This document shows positions 16,844-25,088 of a DNA stretch of 64,000 bases, one piece after another. Position numbers and translations under genes: made by a program. Origin of the DNA: Halosimplex halophilum. Its GTDB lineage: Archaea; Halobacteriota; Halobacteria; Halobacteriales; Haloarculaceae. Position 1 is the first letter of the stretch. The number at the start of each line of letters is the position of its first letter. The stretch lies in NCBI RefSeq assembly GCF_004698125.1, contig NZ_ML214298.1, positions 763,962 to 827,961 on the forward strand, read 5' to 3'. The notes beneath the pieces were generated by a model. It saw only the letters and a list, made by a program, of their open reading frames with translations. It ran no database searches and had not been told where the DNA came from.

Positions 16844-17863
16844 ATGCGAGCGAGCAACCGGCAGTTCCGACTGGCCGAGCGCCCCGAGGGGCGGCCCGAC
16901 CGCGACACCTTCGAACTGGTCGAGACCGACGTACCGGACCCCGGTCCGGGCGAGGCGCTCGTCCGCACGCGCTACCTCTCGGTCGACCCGTACATGCGCG
17001 GCCGGATGAGCGCCGGCGAGTCCTACGCCGAGCCCTGGGACGTGGGCGAGCCGCTCCAGGCGGGCGTCGTGGGCGAGGTCGTCGAGTCTGCGGGCGCCGA
17101 GTTCGAACCGGGCGACGTGGTCGTCGGCAACCTCGAGTGGGCCGACTACGCGACCGCGCCGGGGACCGCCCTCACCGCGGTCGACCCCGACCTGGCGCCC
17201 GTCTCGACGGCGCTGGGCGTTCTCGGGATGCCCGGTCGGACCGCCTACTTCGGGACCACGGAGGTCGCGGACCCCGAGCCCGGCGACACGTTCGTCGTCA
17301 CGGGCGCGGCCGGCGCCGTCGGCTCCGTGGCCGGCCAGATCGCCGGGCTCGCCGGCGCCCGCGTCGTCGGCTTCGCCGGGTCCGACGAGAAGGTCGCGTT
17401 CGTCGAGGACGAACTCGGGTTCGACGCCTGCATCAACTACGAGACAACCGACGACTACCGCGCGGCGCTGGACGAGGCGGCGCCCGACGGCGTCGACTGC
17501 TACTTCGACAACGTCGGCGGGCCGATCACCGACGCCGTGTTCGACCGGCTGAACGTCGACGCCCGCGTCGCCGTCTGCGGCCAGATCGCCCACTACAACG
17601 CCACCGAGCGGCCGACCGGGCCGCGAAAGCTCGGGACCCTCGTCGAGACCCGCGCCCGCGTCGAGGGCTTTCTCGTCGGCGACTTCGAACCGCGCTACGA
17701 GCAGGCCACCGAACGGCTGGCCCGCTGGGTCCGGAACGGCGACATCGAGTACCGCGAGACCGTGACCGAGGGGCTGGAGAACGCTCCCGAGGCCTTCCTC
17801 GGGCTGTTCGAGGGCGAGAACATCGGGAAACAGCTAGTGCGGGTGAGCGAGCCCGACGAGTAG
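16844..17863 (+). CDS. NADPH-dependent oxidoreductase, MDR family (prostaglandin/leukotriene reductase-like)
   Basis: The 339-residue protein belongs to the zinc-independent medium-chain reductases. The N-terminal half has RYLSVDPYMRGRMS, typical of the leukotriene B4 dehydrogenase/YncB group. The C-terminal half has the cofactor loop TGAAGAVGSVAGQIAGLAG and the later DNVGG and GQIAHYN segments. Such enzymes reduce conjugated enones with NADPH. No catalytic zinc ligands are seen. The ATG at 16844 starts the family similarity; the long upstream frame is not conserved-looking. The gene converges on the AAA ATPase gene. Confidence 0.9.
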   Translation: MRASNRQFRLAERPEGRPDRDTFELVETDVPDPGPGEALVRTRYLSVDPYMRGRMSAGESYAEPWDVGEPLQAGVVGEVVESAGAEFEPGDVVVGNLEWADYATAPGTALTAVDPDLAPVSTALGVLGMPGRTAYFGTTEVADPEPGDTFVVTGAAGAVGSVAGQIAGLAGARVVGFAGSDEKVAFVEDELGFDACINYETTDDYRAALDEAAPDGVDCYFDNVGGPITDAVFDRLNVDARVAVCGQIAHYNATERPTGPRKLGTLVETRARVEGFLVGDFEPRYEQATERLARWVRNGDIEYRETVTEGLENAPEAFLGLFEGENIGKQLVRVSEPDE

Positions 17864-17884
17864 GACGGGTCGGCGAGTCCGGCG

Positions 17885-19258
17885 TCAGTGGTCGTGGCCG
17901 TGGTCGTGCGAGTGGCCGCCGTCCGACGCCGCCTCCGAGCCGTCGCTCGTCCCGGAGATGTCGCCGCCGGCGACCAGGGCGTCGTGGTCGCCCTCGATCA
18001 TGTCCATGTTCTTGAGGTTGTCCCGCTCCTCGAAGTCCTCGACGGCGTCCAGCAGGTCCTGCTGGGTGAGCGTGGTGCGCTCCTCGGTCAGCGCGTCGAG
18101 CACCGCCTCCCGGAGGACGAGCCGGAGGTCGCTGCCGGTCAGCCCCTCGGTCTCGCGGGCGATCGCCAGCGGGTCGAAGTCGTCGATCTCCATGTCGCGG
18201 GTCACGACTTCGAGGATGTCCGCCCGCATCTGGTCGTCGGGCTTGGGGAAGTTGACGATCTCGTCGAAGCGCCGCCAGGCCGCGGCGTCGAGCTGGTCGG
18301 GGTGGTTGGTCGCGCCGATGAGCAGCACCTCGTGTTCGATGAGGCTCACCTCGTCGATGCTCTTGAGGAGGGTGTTGACCGCCCGCTTGATGGCGGCGTG
18401 CTCGTCGCTGGCGCGGGTCTTGGCGACGAAGTCGAACTCGTCCATGAAGAGGATACACGGCGAGAGGCGGGTGGCGACCTCGAACACCTTCTCGACGTTC
18501 TTGGCCGTCTCGCCGAGGTACTGGGAGGTGATCATCGAGAGTTTCACCTCGACGAACGGCAGGTCGAGTTCGCTGGCCAGCGCCCGGGCGACGGAGGTCT
18601 TCCCGGTGCCCGGCGGGCCGACGAAGAGGAGCTTGCCGATCTCCCGGAGGCCGATCTGGGCGAGGTAGTCGCGGTGTTCGATGGCCTTGACGATCTTGTG
18701 GATCTCGCCCTCCTGGTCGGGGGTCAGGACGAGGTCGTCCATGGTCATCTCGACCTCCTCGGGGGCGCGGATGTCGACGAGGTCGAGCATCTCCTGTTCG
18801 TCCTCGTCGTCCTCGTCGAAGTACTCCTCGAGCAGCTGGTCGATCCAGACGCGGTCGGCTCGAACGGGACGGTTCTCCTCCCGGGCGTGCTCGTAGTCGG
18901 CGCCGTCGACCCGGTCCTCGTAGACGGCGGCGAGCGTGGGGTTGTCGTTGATGCGGTCGGCGTCCGCTCTATCGAGGTACCACTCCTCGGCCATGTCCTC
19001 GTCGGTGAAGGTGAGGGTCCCCGAGAAGTCGTCGCGGTCGGTGAACATCAGCCCCGAGATCGCCTCCCAGGGCCGGTCCACGTCGGTCGCTTCCCGGGCC
19101 GTGGTCGTGGTGGCCGAGAGCGGGCGCTCGATCTCCCCGTCGCTCCAGAAGACCGCCCGGTAGGCGGGCGGCAGGTCGTCGGCGTCTAGGTCGCGGTTGT
19201 CGCTGTAGGCCTGCGCCGTCAGCACGAACTCCACGACCGCAAGCTCCGGATCGCTCAT
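17885..19258 (-). CDS. AAA ATPase with unique N-terminal domain and His-rich tail
   Basis: A 457-residue protein. Residues 1-110 form an unrecognised domain; a linker carries a very acidic patch (FDEDDEDEQEM). The AAA domain has Walker A GPPGTGKT near residue 209, Walker B ILFMDEFD, an Arg-finger region and a sensor-2 GSDLRLVLREAV. The C-terminus ends in His/Asp repeats (HSHDHGHDH) that look metal-binding. It probably forms an oligomeric, ATP-driven remodelling machine for an unknown client. The ATG at 19258 fits a GGATAAGT box 29 bases upstream; the ATG at 19342 would lie beyond it. It is divergent from a small membrane-protein gene. Confidence 0.88.
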   Translation of the reverse strand: MSDPELAVVEFVLTAQAYSDNRDLDADDLPPAYRAVFWSDGEIERPLSATTTTAREATDVDRPWEAISGLMFTDRDDFSGTLTFTDEDMAEEWYLDRADADRINDNPTLAAVYEDRVDGADYEHAREENRPVRADRVWIDQLLEEYFDEDDEDEQEMLDLVDIRAPEEVEMTMDDLVLTPDQEGEIHKIVKAIEHRDYLAQIGLREIGKLLFVGPPGTGKTSVARALASELDLPFVEVKLSMITSQYLGETAKNVEKVFEVATRLSPCILFMDEFDFVAKTRASDEHAAIKRAVNTLLKSIDEVSLIEHEVLLIGATNHPDQLDAAAWRRFDEIVNFPKPDDQMRADILEVVTRDMEIDDFDPLAIARETEGLTGSDLRLVLREAVLDALTEERTTLTQQDLLDAVEDFEERDNLKNMDMIEGDHDALVAGGDISGTSDGSEAASDGGHSHDHGHDH

Positions 19259-19283
19259 TCCCACCGAGATTCGTCCCCCGACC

Positions 19284-19368
19284 GGATAAGTCTCGCGAAG
19301 CGTCCGCGCCGCCCGAATATTGCCGGCGATCAGATACCTCATGTGACACGTCTCGACACGTTTATGTC
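19284..19368. promoter_or_regulatory. Divergent promoter pair between AAA ATPase and small membrane protein
   Basis: A minus-strand ACTTATCC box (19284-19291) lies 29 bases before the AAA ATPase ATG, and a plus-strand GTTTATGTC box (19360-19368) lies about 33 bases before the membrane-protein ATG at 19397. The two boxes are about 75 bases apart, so the genes may share regulation. Confidence 0.5.
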
Positions 19369-19396
19369 GCCGGCGAAACGACAGCCCGGACGAACC

Positions 19397-19621
19397 ATGG
19401 ACGAAGTCCTCGAAGTCGCGGAAGTCGCGGCCGATTTCGGACTAGAGGGCGTGTTCCGACTGATACTGGGACTCGTCGGGTTCCTGCTACTGGTGGGCGG
19501 CCTGGGGCTGTGGCTGCTCACCGACATGGGGCTGCTCGTGCTCCCGGCGGTCCTGATGGTCGTCGGCGTCCTGCTGATGGTCGCCCCGGTCGTCCTGTTT
19601 GTCATCGGGGACCTGCTGTAG
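19397..19621 (+). CDS. Small two-helix membrane protein divergent from the AAA ATPase
   Basis: A 74-residue protein: an acidic amphipathic N-terminus (MDEVLEVAEVAADFG) followed by two long hydrophobic helices nearly filling residues 18-72. No motif. In-frame ATGs at 19343 and 19364 are possible, but the TATA-like box at 19360-19368 lies between them and the chosen ATG at 19397. Its back-to-back position with the AAA ATPase hints at a partner or anchor role, but this is not proven. Confidence 0.6.
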   Translation: MDEVLEVAEVAADFGLEGVFRLILGLVGFLLLVGGLGLWLLTDMGLLVLPAVLMVVGVLLMVAPVVLFVIGDLL

Positions 19622-19750
19622 GCGTCGGCGCCCGAACCGCCGCCGCGGCTCGGCGCCCGGGCCGCAGCGACGACCCGGCGTCCGAGAAACTCCGCGCGAC
19701 GCGTCCGTCGTTTGTGAGGACTTAACACGTCGCGGCCCCTCCACGGATCC

Positions 19751-20890
19751 ATGAGCGACGCGACACCGGTCATCGTGCAGGCCCGGCGGACGCCCCAGGG
19801 CAAGGAGGACGGCGCCTTCGCGGACGTGCGAAGCGAGGACCTGTCGGTTCCGCTGGTGAACGAGATGCTCGCCGACACGGGGCTGGCCGGCGAGCAGGTC
19901 GACGACCTGCTGTGGGGCTGCGCCCAGCAGCGCGACGAGCAGGGCAACAACATGGCCCGCGTGGTCGCCCTCCTCTCGGACCTGGGCGAGGCGGTGCCCG
20001 CGGCGACCATCAACCGCTGGTGTGCCTCCTCGGCGGAGGCGATCATGCGCGGCGCCGACGCCATCGCCGCCGGGCAGCGCGACTGCGTCATCGCCGGCGG
20101 CGTCGAGTCGATGAGCCGCGTCGAGCTCGGCCAGAACACCCACAACGTCCACCCGCGGCTCGCCGAGCTGTACAACATCGGCGAGCTCCAGATGGGGATG
20201 ACCGCCGAGAAGGTCGCCGAGGAGTACGGCGTGAGCCGCGAGGAACAGGACGAGTACGCGCTCCGCAGCCACCGGCGGGCGGCCGATGCCACCGACTCCG
20301 GCCGGTTCGACGACGAGATCGTCCCCGTCGAGACCGAGGAGGGGACGGTCGACGAAGACGAGGGTATCCGCCGGGACACCTCTCTGGAGAAGCTGGCCGG
20401 CCTGCCGACCGTCTTCAAGAGCGAGGGGACGGTCACGCCGGGCAACGCCTCCCAGATATCCGACGGCGCCGCGGGGACGATGGTCACCTCCCGCGCGTTC
20501 GCCGACGACCACGGGCTGGACGTGCTCGCGGAAGTGGGCGACCACATGGTCGCCGGCGTCGACCCGACGATCATGGGCGTCGGCCCGGTCCCGGCAGTCC
20601 GCAAGCTCTGCGAGCGCACCGGCCGGGACACCGGCGACTACGACCTCGTCGAGCTCAACGAGGCGTTCGCCAGCCAGGCGCTGTACTGCCAGCGCGAGCT
20701 CGGCTTCGACGACGAGCTCTACAACGTCAACGGCGGCGCCATCGCCATCGGACACCCGCTGGGGGCCTCCGGCGCGCGCCTGCCCGTCACGCTGATCCAC
20801 GAGATGAACCGCCGCGACGCGGACCTGGGGCTGGCGACGGAGTGCGTCGGCTTCGGCCAGGGCGCGGCGATCGAGTTCTCGCTGCCGTAA
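19751..20890 (+). CDS. Acetyl-CoA C-acyltransferase (thiolase)
   Basis: The 379-residue protein is a full-length thiolase. It has the nucleophilic Cys in INRWCASS (near residue 91), the NEAFA motif, the [14 protein letters not shown] motif with the catalytic His, and the C-terminal Cys in [10 protein letters not shown]. It would condense two acetyl-CoA or cleave 3-ketoacyl-CoA in the cytosol. The family cannot tell biosynthetic from degradative use, although acetoacetyl-CoA supply for the PHA genes 23 kb away is conceivable. An ACTTAAC box lies about 27 bases before the ATG. The last 34 bases of the gene recur downstream at 21086-21119. Confidence 0.93.
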   Translation: MSDATPVIVQARRTPQGKEDGAFADVRSEDLSVPLVNEMLADTGLAGEQVDDLLWGCAQQRDEQGNNMARVVALLSDLGEAVPAATINRWCASSAEAIMRGADAIAAGQRDCVIAGGVESMSRVELGQNTHNVHPRLAELYNIGELQMGMTAEKVAEEYGVSREEQDEYALRSHRRAADATDSGRFDDEIVPVETEEGTVDEDEGIRRDTSLEKLAGLPTVFKSEGTVTPGNASQISDGAAGTMVTSRAFADDHGLDVLAEVGDHMVAGVDPTIMGVGPVPAVRKLCERTGRDTGDYDLVELNEAFASQALYCQRELGFDDELYNVNGGAIAIGHPLGASGARLPVTLIHEMNRRDADLGLATECVGFGQGAAIEFSLP

Positions 20891-21120
20891 CCGTCCGCGC
20901 GCCCTCGGCGCGCGGTTCACCGGGCCGAGCGTCGCGAGGCTCGCTTTTTGCCCCATCTTTTTCGAGGAGTGGTATCCGCAGCGAGCGGGGCGAGGCCGAC
21001 CGGAGGGAGGCCTCGATGCGGACGGGGAGCGTCGCGACCCGTGAGCGCAGCGAGTGAGGACACCCGACGAGAAAAAGGTGGTCGCGCCAGGGCGCGGCGA
21101 TCGAGTTCTCGCTGCCGTAG
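20891..21120 (+). repeat. Intergenic element carrying a second copy of the thiolase gene tail
   Basis: Bases 21086-21119 are identical at all 34 positions to 20856-20889, the end of the thiolase gene, and are followed by a TAG in place of the TAA. The 195 bases between hold, in order: a GC hairpin after the stop (CGCGCGCCCTCGGCGCGCG), TTCACCGG, a GAGGCTCGCTTTTT run, TCTTTTTCG, a run rich in GAG/GCGAG, and GAAAAAGGTGG just before the copied tail. The module order matches the element behind the Dph6-like gene. No ORF of its own is convincing here. Confidence 0.75.
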
Positions 21121-21326
21121 GCGTCGGTCGCGCTCTGTGGCGCGCCGACGCGCGGTTCTCCCACCTGCAGTTACCCGGCCGTCGCCCCCGGTCCGCCGGG
21201 ACCGCGTTTCTCGACCTGCCCGGACCGCGTCTCCGTGGACGGGCCGTCGCTCGACCCGGGCAGGAACGGGCGTACGGCGGACGGAAACGAGCGTGTGGCC
21301 GACGGGAACGGTCGTAATTCAGTTTC
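21121..21326. other. Gene-free stretch before the sensor kinase-like gene
   Basis: About 200 bases between the copied thiolase tail and the promoter of the next gene. It contains another GC palindrome (GCGCGCCGACGCGCGG area near 21140-21160) and a run of related ACGGNCG/GACGGNAACG repeats near 21260-21315. I see no gene. Confidence 0.4.
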
Positions 21327-21342
21327 GAAAAAATATTTATAC
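21327..21342 (+). promoter_or_regulatory. Strong TATA region setting a GTG start for the kinase-like gene
   Basis: The run GAAAAAATATTTATAC ends 22 bases before the GTG at 21365. With a haloarchaeal spacing of about 26 bases from the box centre, transcription would begin at or next to that GTG, which favours a leaderless mRNA and excludes the earlier in-frame GTG at 21350. Confidence 0.6.
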
Positions 21343-21364
21343 TGTCAGTGTGGGAGGTGCTGGT

Positions 21365-22996
21365 GTGCTTTCGGCGCCGCTGGTGGGTGGGCCGATACTG
21401 GGCGCCGTGGCCGCCGCGTTCGGGTGGTACGCGTGGCGGCTGCGGGGGGCGCGCGACCGGCCGGGGGGGACCGGGCTGGTGGCGATAGCGGCGTTGCTGG
21501 CGGTCGTGACGCTGGCCGAGGCGCTGGTCGTCGGGCTGGGGCTGCCCGCGGCGGCGCTCGCCCCGTTGACGCAGATCGTCGTCTTCGGCGGAGCGGTCTG
21601 CTGGGCGAAGTTCGTCATCGCGTACACCGGCCGGGACCCGGGCGGGCCGGGCGTGCTGGCGCTGGTCGTGTTGCTCCCGGCGCTCGGGATCGTCAGCGCG
21701 CTGTTGCGGTTCACGCCCCTCCTCCCGATGACCGAGCCGGTGAGTTCGGCCGGGCCGGTGAACGTCCTCGCCAGCAGCGTCGCCAGCGCGGCGTCGTGGG
21801 GGATCCTGATCGGGCTCTCCCTGCTTCTGATCTGGGACGCGACGCGGTACGCGTCGTTCGAGCGCCCGCGCGGCGTCGCGCTCTCGCTCGTCGGCTTCGC
21901 GCTCGCGGGGATGCCGCTGGTCACCTCGGCGCTGGAACTGGCGGACACCATCACCATCGGGACGGGTGCGGTCGTCGCCCAGGCGGGCGTCCTCGCGGCG
22001 CTGACCGTCGGTATCGCCGTCGGCCGCCCCTACCGCTCGCTGCCGATCGCGGAGGCGATCGGCCGCGACGCGGTCGTCTCGAACCTCAACGACGCCGTCG
22101 TGGTGGTCGACGGCGACGCCCGGATCGTCGACATGAACGAGGCCGCCGAGGCGCTGTTCGACCGGTCGCTCGACGCGGTCGTCCGCGAGCCGCTGTCGGC
22201 GCTGGTCGACGCGGACCTGCTGGGGCCGGACGGTCTGCCCGGCGAGTCGACGGTCCAGATCGGGGACGCGGTCGGCAAGCGCTACTTCGACGTGTCGGTG
22301 TCGCGGGTGCGCGGCGACGGCGCCGTCGAGGCGGGGTACGCGGTGGCGCTGCGCGACGTGACCGACGAGCGGATCCGCGGCCAGCGCCTGGAGGTGCTCG
22401 GGCGGGTGCTCCGGCACAACGTCCGCAACGACATGACGGCGGTGTACGCGATGGCCGACGCGGTCGCGGAGAACGGCGACGAGGCGGTCGCCGAGCGGCT
22501 CCGCGAGACGGCCGACTCGCTGGTCGACGTGAGCGAGCGGGCCCGGGCCGTCGAGGAGAGCATGTGCCTCGACCCGGCGACCGACGAGACGGCGGACGTG
22601 GGCGCGCTCGCGACGGAGGTGGCGGCCGTCCTCCGGGAGCAGGGCCACGACGTGTCGGTGCGGACCGACGACGACGCCGAGGTCCGCCGGTCGCCGAAGC
22701 TGGTCGCGTCGGTCTGCGAACACCTGCTGTCGTACGCGGCCGGCAACGCGTCGGGGCCGGTGGCGGTGACCGTCGACGACCGCGGGAGCCACGTCGACGT
22801 GACCGCCGAGAGCGACGGGCGACTGCTCGACGAGCAGGACGCGGCGGCGGTCACGAACGGCAGCGAGACCCAGCTGGAACACGCCGAGGACCTGGACATC
22901 TGGGCGGTCTCGTGGGGCGCCGAGCGGCTCGGCGGCGAGTTGCTCCCCGACTGCGAACGCGGCCGCAGCGTCGGCGTCCGGATCCCGGTGGAGTGA
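21365..22996 (+). CDS. 7TM-PAS histidine kinase-like sensor with degenerate ATPase domain
   Basis: The 543-residue protein starts with seven hydrophobic helices (about 1-225, like the 7TM sensor module of haloarchaeal kinases). A PAS domain follows (VVSNLNDAVVVVDGDARIVDMN, about 228-345), then a phospho-acceptor region RVLRHNVRNDM with a His near residue 351. The last 120 residues occupy the HATPase position, but the N-box Asn is replaced (CEHLLSYAAGN) and no DXGXG or GXGL glycine box is found. Thus the His box is intact while ATP binding looks lost or strongly altered. It may be a phosphorelay partner or a dead kinase. The GTG start is set by the strong TATA region. Confidence 0.8.
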   Translation: MLSAPLVGGPILGAVAAAFGWYAWRLRGARDRPGGTGLVAIAALLAVVTLAEALVVGLGLPAAALAPLTQIVVFGGAVCWAKFVIAYTGRDPGGPGVLALVVLLPALGIVSALLRFTPLLPMTEPVSSAGPVNVLASSVASAASWGILIGLSLLLIWDATRYASFERPRGVALSLVGFALAGMPLVTSALELADTITIGTGAVVAQAGVLAALTVGIAVGRPYRSLPIAEAIGRDAVVSNLNDAVVVVDGDARIVDMNEAAEALFDRSLDAVVREPLSALVDADLLGPDGLPGESTVQIGDAVGKRYFDVSVSRVRGDGAVEAGYAVALRDVTDERIRGQRLEVLGRVLRHNVRNDMTAVYAMADAVAENGDEAVAERLRETADSLVDVSERARAVEESMCLDPATDETADVGALATEVAAVLREQGHDVSVRTDDDAEVRRSPKLVASVCEHLLSYAAGNASGPVAVTVDDRGSHVDVTAESDGRLLDEQDAAAVTNGSETQLEHAEDLDIWAVSWGAERLGGELLPDCERGRSVGVRIPVE

Positions 22997-23092
22997 GCGG
23001 GCGCCGCGGAAAACGAGGACACGGGAAACGGAGCCTGTGGAGACGCACGCTGCAGGAAACGGGGCCGGGGGAAAGAGGAGTGACGGGACCGC

Positions 23093-24952
23093 TCAGTCGG
23101 GGTCGACGAGTTTCATCCCCTCGCGGACCGCCTCGCGCTGGCCGAGCAGCGTGACGTGGTCGCCGAGTTCGATGACGTAGTCCGGCCCGGGGACCTCCGC
23201 GGTGGTGTAGTCGCCCTTGCCGACAAGCGCGATGAGACAGGCGTCGGGGAGCATCGGCCCGACCTCCCGGACGGCCTTGCCCGCGATCTCCTCGCTGGTG
23301 ACCTCGACCTCCTGTACGTCGCCCGTGCGGCCCACGTCGGTCATCCAGTGGGCGATGGCGGGGCGTTCGATCTGGTTGTCGATGGCCCAGGCGGTCGCCA
23401 TCGACGAGGAGATGGTGCGGACGCCCAGGTCCTCGAAGGCGTCGACGTTGTCGGGGTTGTTCGCCCGCGCGATGACGTTCTCGACGTCGAACTTCGAGCT
23501 CGACAGCTGCGCGACGAGCAGGTTCGCGTCGTCGTCGCCGGTCGCGGCGACGACCGTCTTGGCGTTGTCCGCGCCGGCCTCCCGGAGGAGCTCGGTGTCG
23601 GTCCCGTCGCCGATGATGGCGGTGTACCCGGCGTTGCGGACCGACTGTGCCACCGACTCGTCCTCCTCGACGATGACGACGTTCTCGCCCCGGTTCTCCA
23701 GCCGTTCGGCGAGCGACCGGCCGACCCGGCCGCCGCCGACGATGATGACTCTCATGGGTATGACGTTCAGGTATCGTGCGATGTGGCGCGCGAGGCCGCC
23801 CTCGAAGACGGCGGTCAGCAGGATCGCGAGGAAGACCGTCCCCAGCAGGATGTTGGCCTCCTGGACGAGCCCGGCGTTCTGGAGCTGGACGGCGAACAGG
23901 GTGGCGACCGACGCCGGGATGATCCCCCGCGGGCCGACCAGGCTCATGAACGTCCGCTCCCCGCGGGTGAACCGGTCGCCGGCGGTCGACAGGAACACGA
24001 GCGCCGGCCGGATCACCAGCGCGATCGCGGCCACGACGACCAGCCCGCCGACGCCGACCTCGACGAGCGCCGCCGGTTCGAGCAGTGCCGCGAGCCCGAT
24101 GAACACGAACGCCAGCACCAGCAGCGTCAGGTCGCCCTTGAACGCCTCGATCTCCGCCTCGTAGGGCACGTCGGCGTTGCCCAGCAGGAAGCCGGCGGTC
24201 GCGGCCGCGGCGACGCCGGCCTCGGTCGCCTCGAAGTTCGCGGCGGCGAACGCGACCAGCGCGCCCGCCAGCACCAGCAGGCGGGCGTTGCGCGGCGCGT
24301 CCCCCGGCGAGAGGTCGACGTACCGCAGCAGGTAGTAGACGACGCCCGCGACGACGACGCCGAACAGCAGGCCGACCCCCAGCCGGACGACGAACCCGCG
24401 GACGATGTCGTTGCCGGCCGTCTCCGGCAGGACGGTCTGGAAGAAGACGACCGCGAGGATCGCCGCGGTCACGTCGTTGACGATGCCCTCGAACTCCAGG
24501 GCGGTCGCCACCCGGTCGCGCACCGGGACGATGCTGAGGATCGGCGTGACGACCGTCGGGCCGGTCGCGACCAGCAGCGAGCCGATCACCAGCGAGAGGT
24601 TCCAGGGGACGCCGAAGACCAGCCGCACCGCCAGGGCCGTCCCGGCCAGCGCGATGACCGCGCCGACGGTGACCAGCCGCAGGGCGGCCTGGGGCGCCGC
24701 CTTGATGCGTTCGACCTTCAGGTGGAAGGCGCCCTCGAAGACGATGATCGCGACGGCGAACCCGACGACCGTCGAGAGGGCGCCGCCGAACGTGTCCTCG
24801 GTGACGATGTCCAGCCCCGGCTGGCCCAGCACCAGCCCGGCGACGATGTAGAAGACGATGGCCGGCACCTGGAGGCGGTCGGCCAGGATCTGGGCGAGCA
24901 CCCCGACGGCGATGATACCGGCGACCAGCAGGAGCAACGTACTCTCGGCCAT
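23093..24952 (-). CDS. CPA1-type Na+/H+ antiporter fused to TrkA domains
   Basis: The 619-residue protein has 12 or so membrane helices in residues 1-395, including VATGPTVVTPIL and FEGIVNDVTAA, whose Asp is typical of proton-exchanging CPA antiporters. From about residue 400 comes a TrkA-N Rossmann domain (VIIVGGGRVGRSLAERL) and, from about 535, a TrkA-C domain. These cytoplasmic domains bind nucleotides and gate transport. The protein should exchange Na+ or K+ for H+ at the membrane, important for a salt-in haloarchaeon. A CTTTTACGTG box lies about 30 bases before the ATG, and the gene is divergent from the FNT-USP gene. Confidence 0.92.
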   Translation of the reverse strand: MAESTLLLLVAGIIAVGVLAQILADRLQVPAIVFYIVAGLVLGQPGLDIVTEDTFGGALSTVVGFAVAIIVFEGAFHLKVERIKAAPQAALRLVTVGAVIALAGTALAVRLVFGVPWNLSLVIGSLLVATGPTVVTPILSIVPVRDRVATALEFEGIVNDVTAAILAVVFFQTVLPETAGNDIVRGFVVRLGVGLLFGVVVAGVVYYLLRYVDLSPGDAPRNARLLVLAGALVAFAAANFEATEAGVAAAATAGFLLGNADVPYEAEIEAFKGDLTLLVLAFVFIGLAALLEPAALVEVGVGGLVVVAAIALVIRPALVFLSTAGDRFTRGERTFMSLVGPRGIIPASVATLFAVQLQNAGLVQEANILLGTVFLAILLTAVFEGGLARHIARYLNVIPMRVIIVGGGRVGRSLAERLENRGENVVIVEEDESVAQSVRNAGYTAIIGDGTDTELLREAGADNAKTVVAATGDDDANLLVAQLSSSKFDVENVIARANNPDNVDAFEDLGVRTISSSMATAWAIDNQIERPAIAHWMTDVGRTGDVQEVEVTSEEIAGKAVREVGPMLPDACLIALVGKGDYTTAEVPGPDYVIELGDHVTLLGQREAVREGMKLVDPD

Positions 24953-25088
24953 TCGTCTCCGCTGTGGACTGGCGCACGTAAAAGCGCACTCACTGACATC
25001 CAGTGGCGCCGTGCCGACCGCTCGGCAGCCGGCCTGAGCGCCCGGGAGAGACAAACCTCTTTGGGCCTCCGTACTGGCGATGTGAGTA

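Noticed and set aside
19487..22882. Minus-strand ORF of 1131 codons opposite the thiolase and kinase-like genes
   Set aside because: Its composition is Arg/Pro/Gly/His-rich low complexity, as arises from reading GC-rich coding DNA backwards, and the opposite strand encodes clear protein families.
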